Made by a program: the position numbers and the translations under genes. Shown here piece by piece: positions 60,787-64,000 of a stretch of DNA of 64,000 nt. The stretch's first letter is position 1. Every line of letters starts with the position of its first letter. The notes below the pieces were generated by a model. The model saw only the letters and a program-made list of their open reading frames with translations, searched no databases and had not been told where the DNA came from. The stretch comes from Owenia fusiformis (taxonomy: Eukaryota; Annelida; Polychaeta; Sabellida; Oweniidae). Location of the stretch: the NCBI GenBank assembly GCA_903813345.2, contig CAIIXF020000008.1:27266822-27330821 (forward strand), given 5' to 3'.

Positions 60787-61742
60787 GATGGCCTGATGAT
60801 GTGCAAATAAAGTAAGATCTAACGTCCCCCATAAATATGGGTTCGGTTTGATTTTTTAAAATTTTTGACTTTGATAAGGCAAACCTCACCCACAGCTGAG
60901 ACCTATTTGAAATTGTGTAATTGGATAGATTGATGATTTGAAGATTAAAACCAGGACTAAAGTTTAATTTTTTATTTCGGAAACCAGTTGATATGGTTAG
61001 AATAAGGAAATGTGTGATGTACCCACGTACCTTCTTACAGTGCTGATATATAATAATTAAGGGTGCGTTTTCAAACTAAACAGAGTGCTCCTACCAAAAT
61101 GAATTTGCCTACATACCCCTGAGACTCTTATCTGATAGATAGAATGCACAAATAAAACAAAAGTTTTGCTATTATAGGTAAAAAGTTCTCTTGAAATTTC
61201 GAAGTGATTTTACCTGTTAATTCTGTCCATGGTCAGCCATTTTTGCGGAAGTTACACTGAAACGGAAACTCCATGAAACGAAACGAAATCACTAGAAAAA
61301 ATATGGCACACATTGTGCGCATGTGCAGCAAAGTTTAAACCAATCATATTATTTGATTTTTTGCGCACGTGAATTATTTGCTTCTGAGCACTTACAAGCT
61401 TACCACAATAAACAAACCTGGCAGAGACTACCCTTAGCCTACTTCATTTTGGGGAAATTTCAGCTCAAACTCGTGACAAATGCATAATGCATACGCTGGT
61501 GTGAAGCCTTGGAGACACTTATTTTGGTAAATATGATTTATGGTGTATACTTTTCTGCAGTTTGTGGGAGTTTGGGACATTAAATGTTAAAATTCAAGAA
61601 AATATGCCAATTAAACGACTGATCAATTAATATATACCAGCACTGTACCAGTATGTTCTATGTCTTCATCGGACTATGTTACATTGTGAAACTCAGTTTA
61701 TTTGCATCAGTATTAACATGCGGTTTTATTTCAGAGTGCATC

Positions 61743-63258
61743 ATGGGTAAAAAGAATCGCAAAGCGAGAGCGTCAGCTACAGAGACAGAGGGAAGTTTCA
61801 CAAAGACACAAAAGAGAGACATGATGGTTCTTGTTCACCAGCTCTTAGATAGTAAGTTTGACCAAAACATTTTAATCTAAATTAATTTGTGGTTTTAAAC
61901 TTTTCGTTCTCATTTTTTAAAACCTTCTTGTTTTACAGCAGCATGTGACTACATGTATATTCTTGATGCCCATGTCAGATTTTCATTCTTGAAGTGCTAT
62001 ATTGTCATTTTTTGATGATGAACATGCACCCATGCATATGAACATGCGCCTATGCATATGAACATGCACCCATGCATATGAACATGCGCCTATACATATG
62101 AACATGCAACTATGCATATGAACATGCACCTTTGCATGTGTCTGTTTGGGGCACCACATAAATCTTGTCGTCTAAATTCCAAGAAAATTGCTTATCGCTG
62201 TCCAACTTGAGATTTTTATAGATGCAAGAGCAGACTTTTTTATATTGATTACCGTGTCTTGTTTGTGACGCTTAAATAGTCAGTAACAACATGTAAAGAA
62301 AAACAAAAGAAAATTCAACAATCTTCAAGATTTATTTTTCATGAGAAAGCTTACAAATGAAACACTAAATGGATAATGCATGGCAACTTGAATTTGTATT
62401 TCTTTTATGATTAGAATGTCGACGTCCCCCAAGTACAAGTGCTGGGAAGCTCTGGGAAGAACACATGGAAATAAGGGAAATTGTGGAGAAACTCCGTAAA
62501 ATGCAAGAAGGTATGTTTACCATTATATCAGGTGGATATCTATATCTCTCTGAACTAACTAATGAGCTGTATAAGCAAATAATAAGATTTACAAGACTGA
62601 ATGCATTATGTTGGAACATCCATGTACCCATCTAAAATGATGCCGCATTTTCCATCCACATCTGGCGATAGTCACTCCTTAAATTCATTCAAAACTTAGA
62701 ATGTAAAGGGTTGCAAAGATTGTTGCTAATATTTTTGTATGCAACTTTTACATGACATACTCGTATGTATAACATTTTTCAGGATTCACACTAAATCATT
62801 ACAATCGTGCGGATCACTTCAAAGGTTTCATGACCTGGGTGGAGCAGCATGGGGTTGACACGAGCAATGTAGAGGTTTATAACTTTCCAGAAACTGGATA
62901 TGGACTGAGAGCTACTAAGGATATACCAGTAAGAATTATTTTTGAACACCTGAATTAAAGGTAGAATAGATATTATTACCACCTCTTGAGGGCTGTTCTA
63001 GAAGATCAGAATGCAATTTTTCTTCTTTTTTTCAAAAATAACTTGATGGCACGTCGTAGTGGAATACTTGTACAGTTAGAATAACATCAGGATTTGGGAA
63101 ATGTTTATAACAAAATAGCTACCAATTTTACCTCTATCTTATTAAGTCTCAAACTGTAGTGTTAATGTTAACATTTGCTTTTCAGATGGATTCCCCATTT
63201 TTAACTGTCCCTAGGAAGCTGATGATGACTGTGGCTTCTGCTAAGGATTCTATCATAG
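61743..63258 (+). CDS. SETD3: SETD3 actin-histidine N-methyltransferase, 5' four coding exons only
   Basis: Exons 61743-61851, 62415-62510, 62783-62928 and 63186-63258 encode 141 residues with consistent phases; the gene continues past the window. The N-terminus MGKKNRKARAS, the helix KLWEEHMEIREIVEKLRKMQ, FKGFMTWVEQHGV, and the first SET strands (VYNFPETGYGLRATKDIP, FLTVPRKLMMTVASAKDS) match SETD3. GYGLRA is the start of the SET domain that binds S-adenosylmethionine. The enzyme methylates a histidine of actin in the cytoplasm. Later catalytic residues and the Rubisco-LSMT substrate-binding domain are beyond the window. The start ATG is eight bases inside its exon. Confidence 0.9.
62018..62140. 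repeat. about 21-bp tandem repeat in a SETD3 intron, 5-6 units
   Basis: Units of CATATGAACATGCACCTATG type alternate 'gcgcc' and 'gcacc'. It does not touch an exon boundary. Confidence 0.8.
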
Positions 63259-64000
63259 GTGAGCCAATAACATTTACCATTGAGTTAAGGACTCTGTAAG
63301 GACTCAGGTCAGTTGAGCAGCGTGTGTGTGTGTAAAAAATGTCCGTTGTGCTTCCTCTGGTGTGTTCGGGCATGAACATCAGCTGCCTCTAGTCAGATCA
63401 ACTGACAAAACAACCTTTATTGGGGTTGTCAAGTTGGCTGAGAGGGCTTGGAGCCGGCACGTTCGAGCTAGGCGATTGGGCGCCGTAACCACGAGGTTGC
63501 GAGTTAGAGACATGTGTGCTCCTTGTGTTTATTCATTCATACATAAGTGAGTGAAGAACTTTCACTATTAAACACCCTATGCAGACAGAGCCTGTGGGAA
63601 ATATTGGGTGCGGAGCAAATGAGCGGAGGGTGCGGAGCTGACGGTTATTTTTGAATTTAAATTTGGGATATTTCTGAAACTAAGCCGTTTTGGGACTTCA
63701 AATATACCAAGATATGTGTATTTGACACCAAATATCAATACAATTGTGAAAATAGTAGCGCAATTCATTCTATAGCGACGCAGTGTGCCTTAAACCTTTC
63801 CCAGACCTATATATTTTGAAATTATCCTTTTAATACTGAGTCCCCAGCATTCATAAAAAATGGTGTTCAAGGTGCACTATCTATACAAATTATTTTTGCA
63901 TCTTGGAAGCCAGGCAGTATCTGTGTGATTTTATAAAAATTCGGAAATTTTTTCAGATAGATTTAGATTTTAGATTTATGAACTTTATTACACATCCATA
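63259..64000. other. SETD3 intron, incomplete; contains a tRNA-like patch
   Basis: No further SETD3 exon is recognised. At 63430-63515, TTGGCTGAGAGGGCTTGGAG resembles a Leu/Ser-type A box, and a B-box-like ACGAGGTTGCGAGTTAGAGA follows about 60 bases later. It may be a tRNA-derived SINE head. Confidence 0.4.

Overview
The window is nuclear DNA of an animal. The base composition is AT-rich by eye, genes are split into short exons with consensus splice sites, introns are long and crowded with small transposable elements, and there is no operon structure. A CatSper1 sperm channel gene argues for a metazoan lineage that kept CatSper. It is reported lost from most protostomes and kept in echinoderms, other invertebrate deuterostomes and cnidarians, so a marine invertebrate deuterostome such as an echinoderm or hemichordate is my best guess. 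The species is not determined.

Layout. 1-5.4 kb: a degenerate tRNA-like sequence and otherwise no gene. 5.4-6.1 kb (-): a single-exon TMEM86/YhhN lysoplasmalogenase. 8.7-12.0 kb (+): a six-exon arylsulfatase whose splice phases close exactly to 530 aa. 12.4-17.3 kb and 18.6-24.3 kb (-): two tandem paralogues of a membrane-anchored serine beta-lactamase-like protein. Between them is a broken, partly inverted copy of the last arylsulfatase exon, so the duplicated block contained sulfatase plus lactamase. 24.3-29.6 kb: intergenic, built of nested hairpin elements and MITEs. 29.7-37.1 kb (-): CatSper1, complete except for its last few codons. 38.9-39.1 kb: a probable bidirectional promoter with an NRF-1-type palindrome. 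39.1-56.9 kb (+): alpha-SNAP in nine exons (291 aa). Nested on the opposite strand in its intron 5 is a four-exon gene for a 257-aa multi-pass membrane protein of unknown function, which uses a GC-AG intron. 57-60.4 kb: intergenic. 60.5-64 kb (+): the 5' part of SETD3, the actin-histidine methyltransferase, running off the window.

The genes look like unrelated neighbours, apart from the sulfatase/lactamase block duplication and the divergent CatSper1/alpha-SNAP pair. The most striking pattern is in the non-coding DNA. Four different gene types (five genes counting both lactamase copies) carry a tandem array whose unit straddles a real exon-intron boundary and so multiplies a splice site: the arylsulfatase exon 1 donor, the lactamase exon 4 acceptor (in both copies), a CatSper1 donor, and the alpha-SNAP exon 6 acceptor (about 45 copies). 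In the sulfatase array the repeated exon part is the catalytic signature itself. In three of the four gene types I could read, using a neighbouring decoy site would bring in a premature stop. I know of no description of such a locus-wide pattern and regard it as the main candidate for something new here.

All coordinates and translations were read by eye. Family assignments come from recognised motifs, not from database searches.
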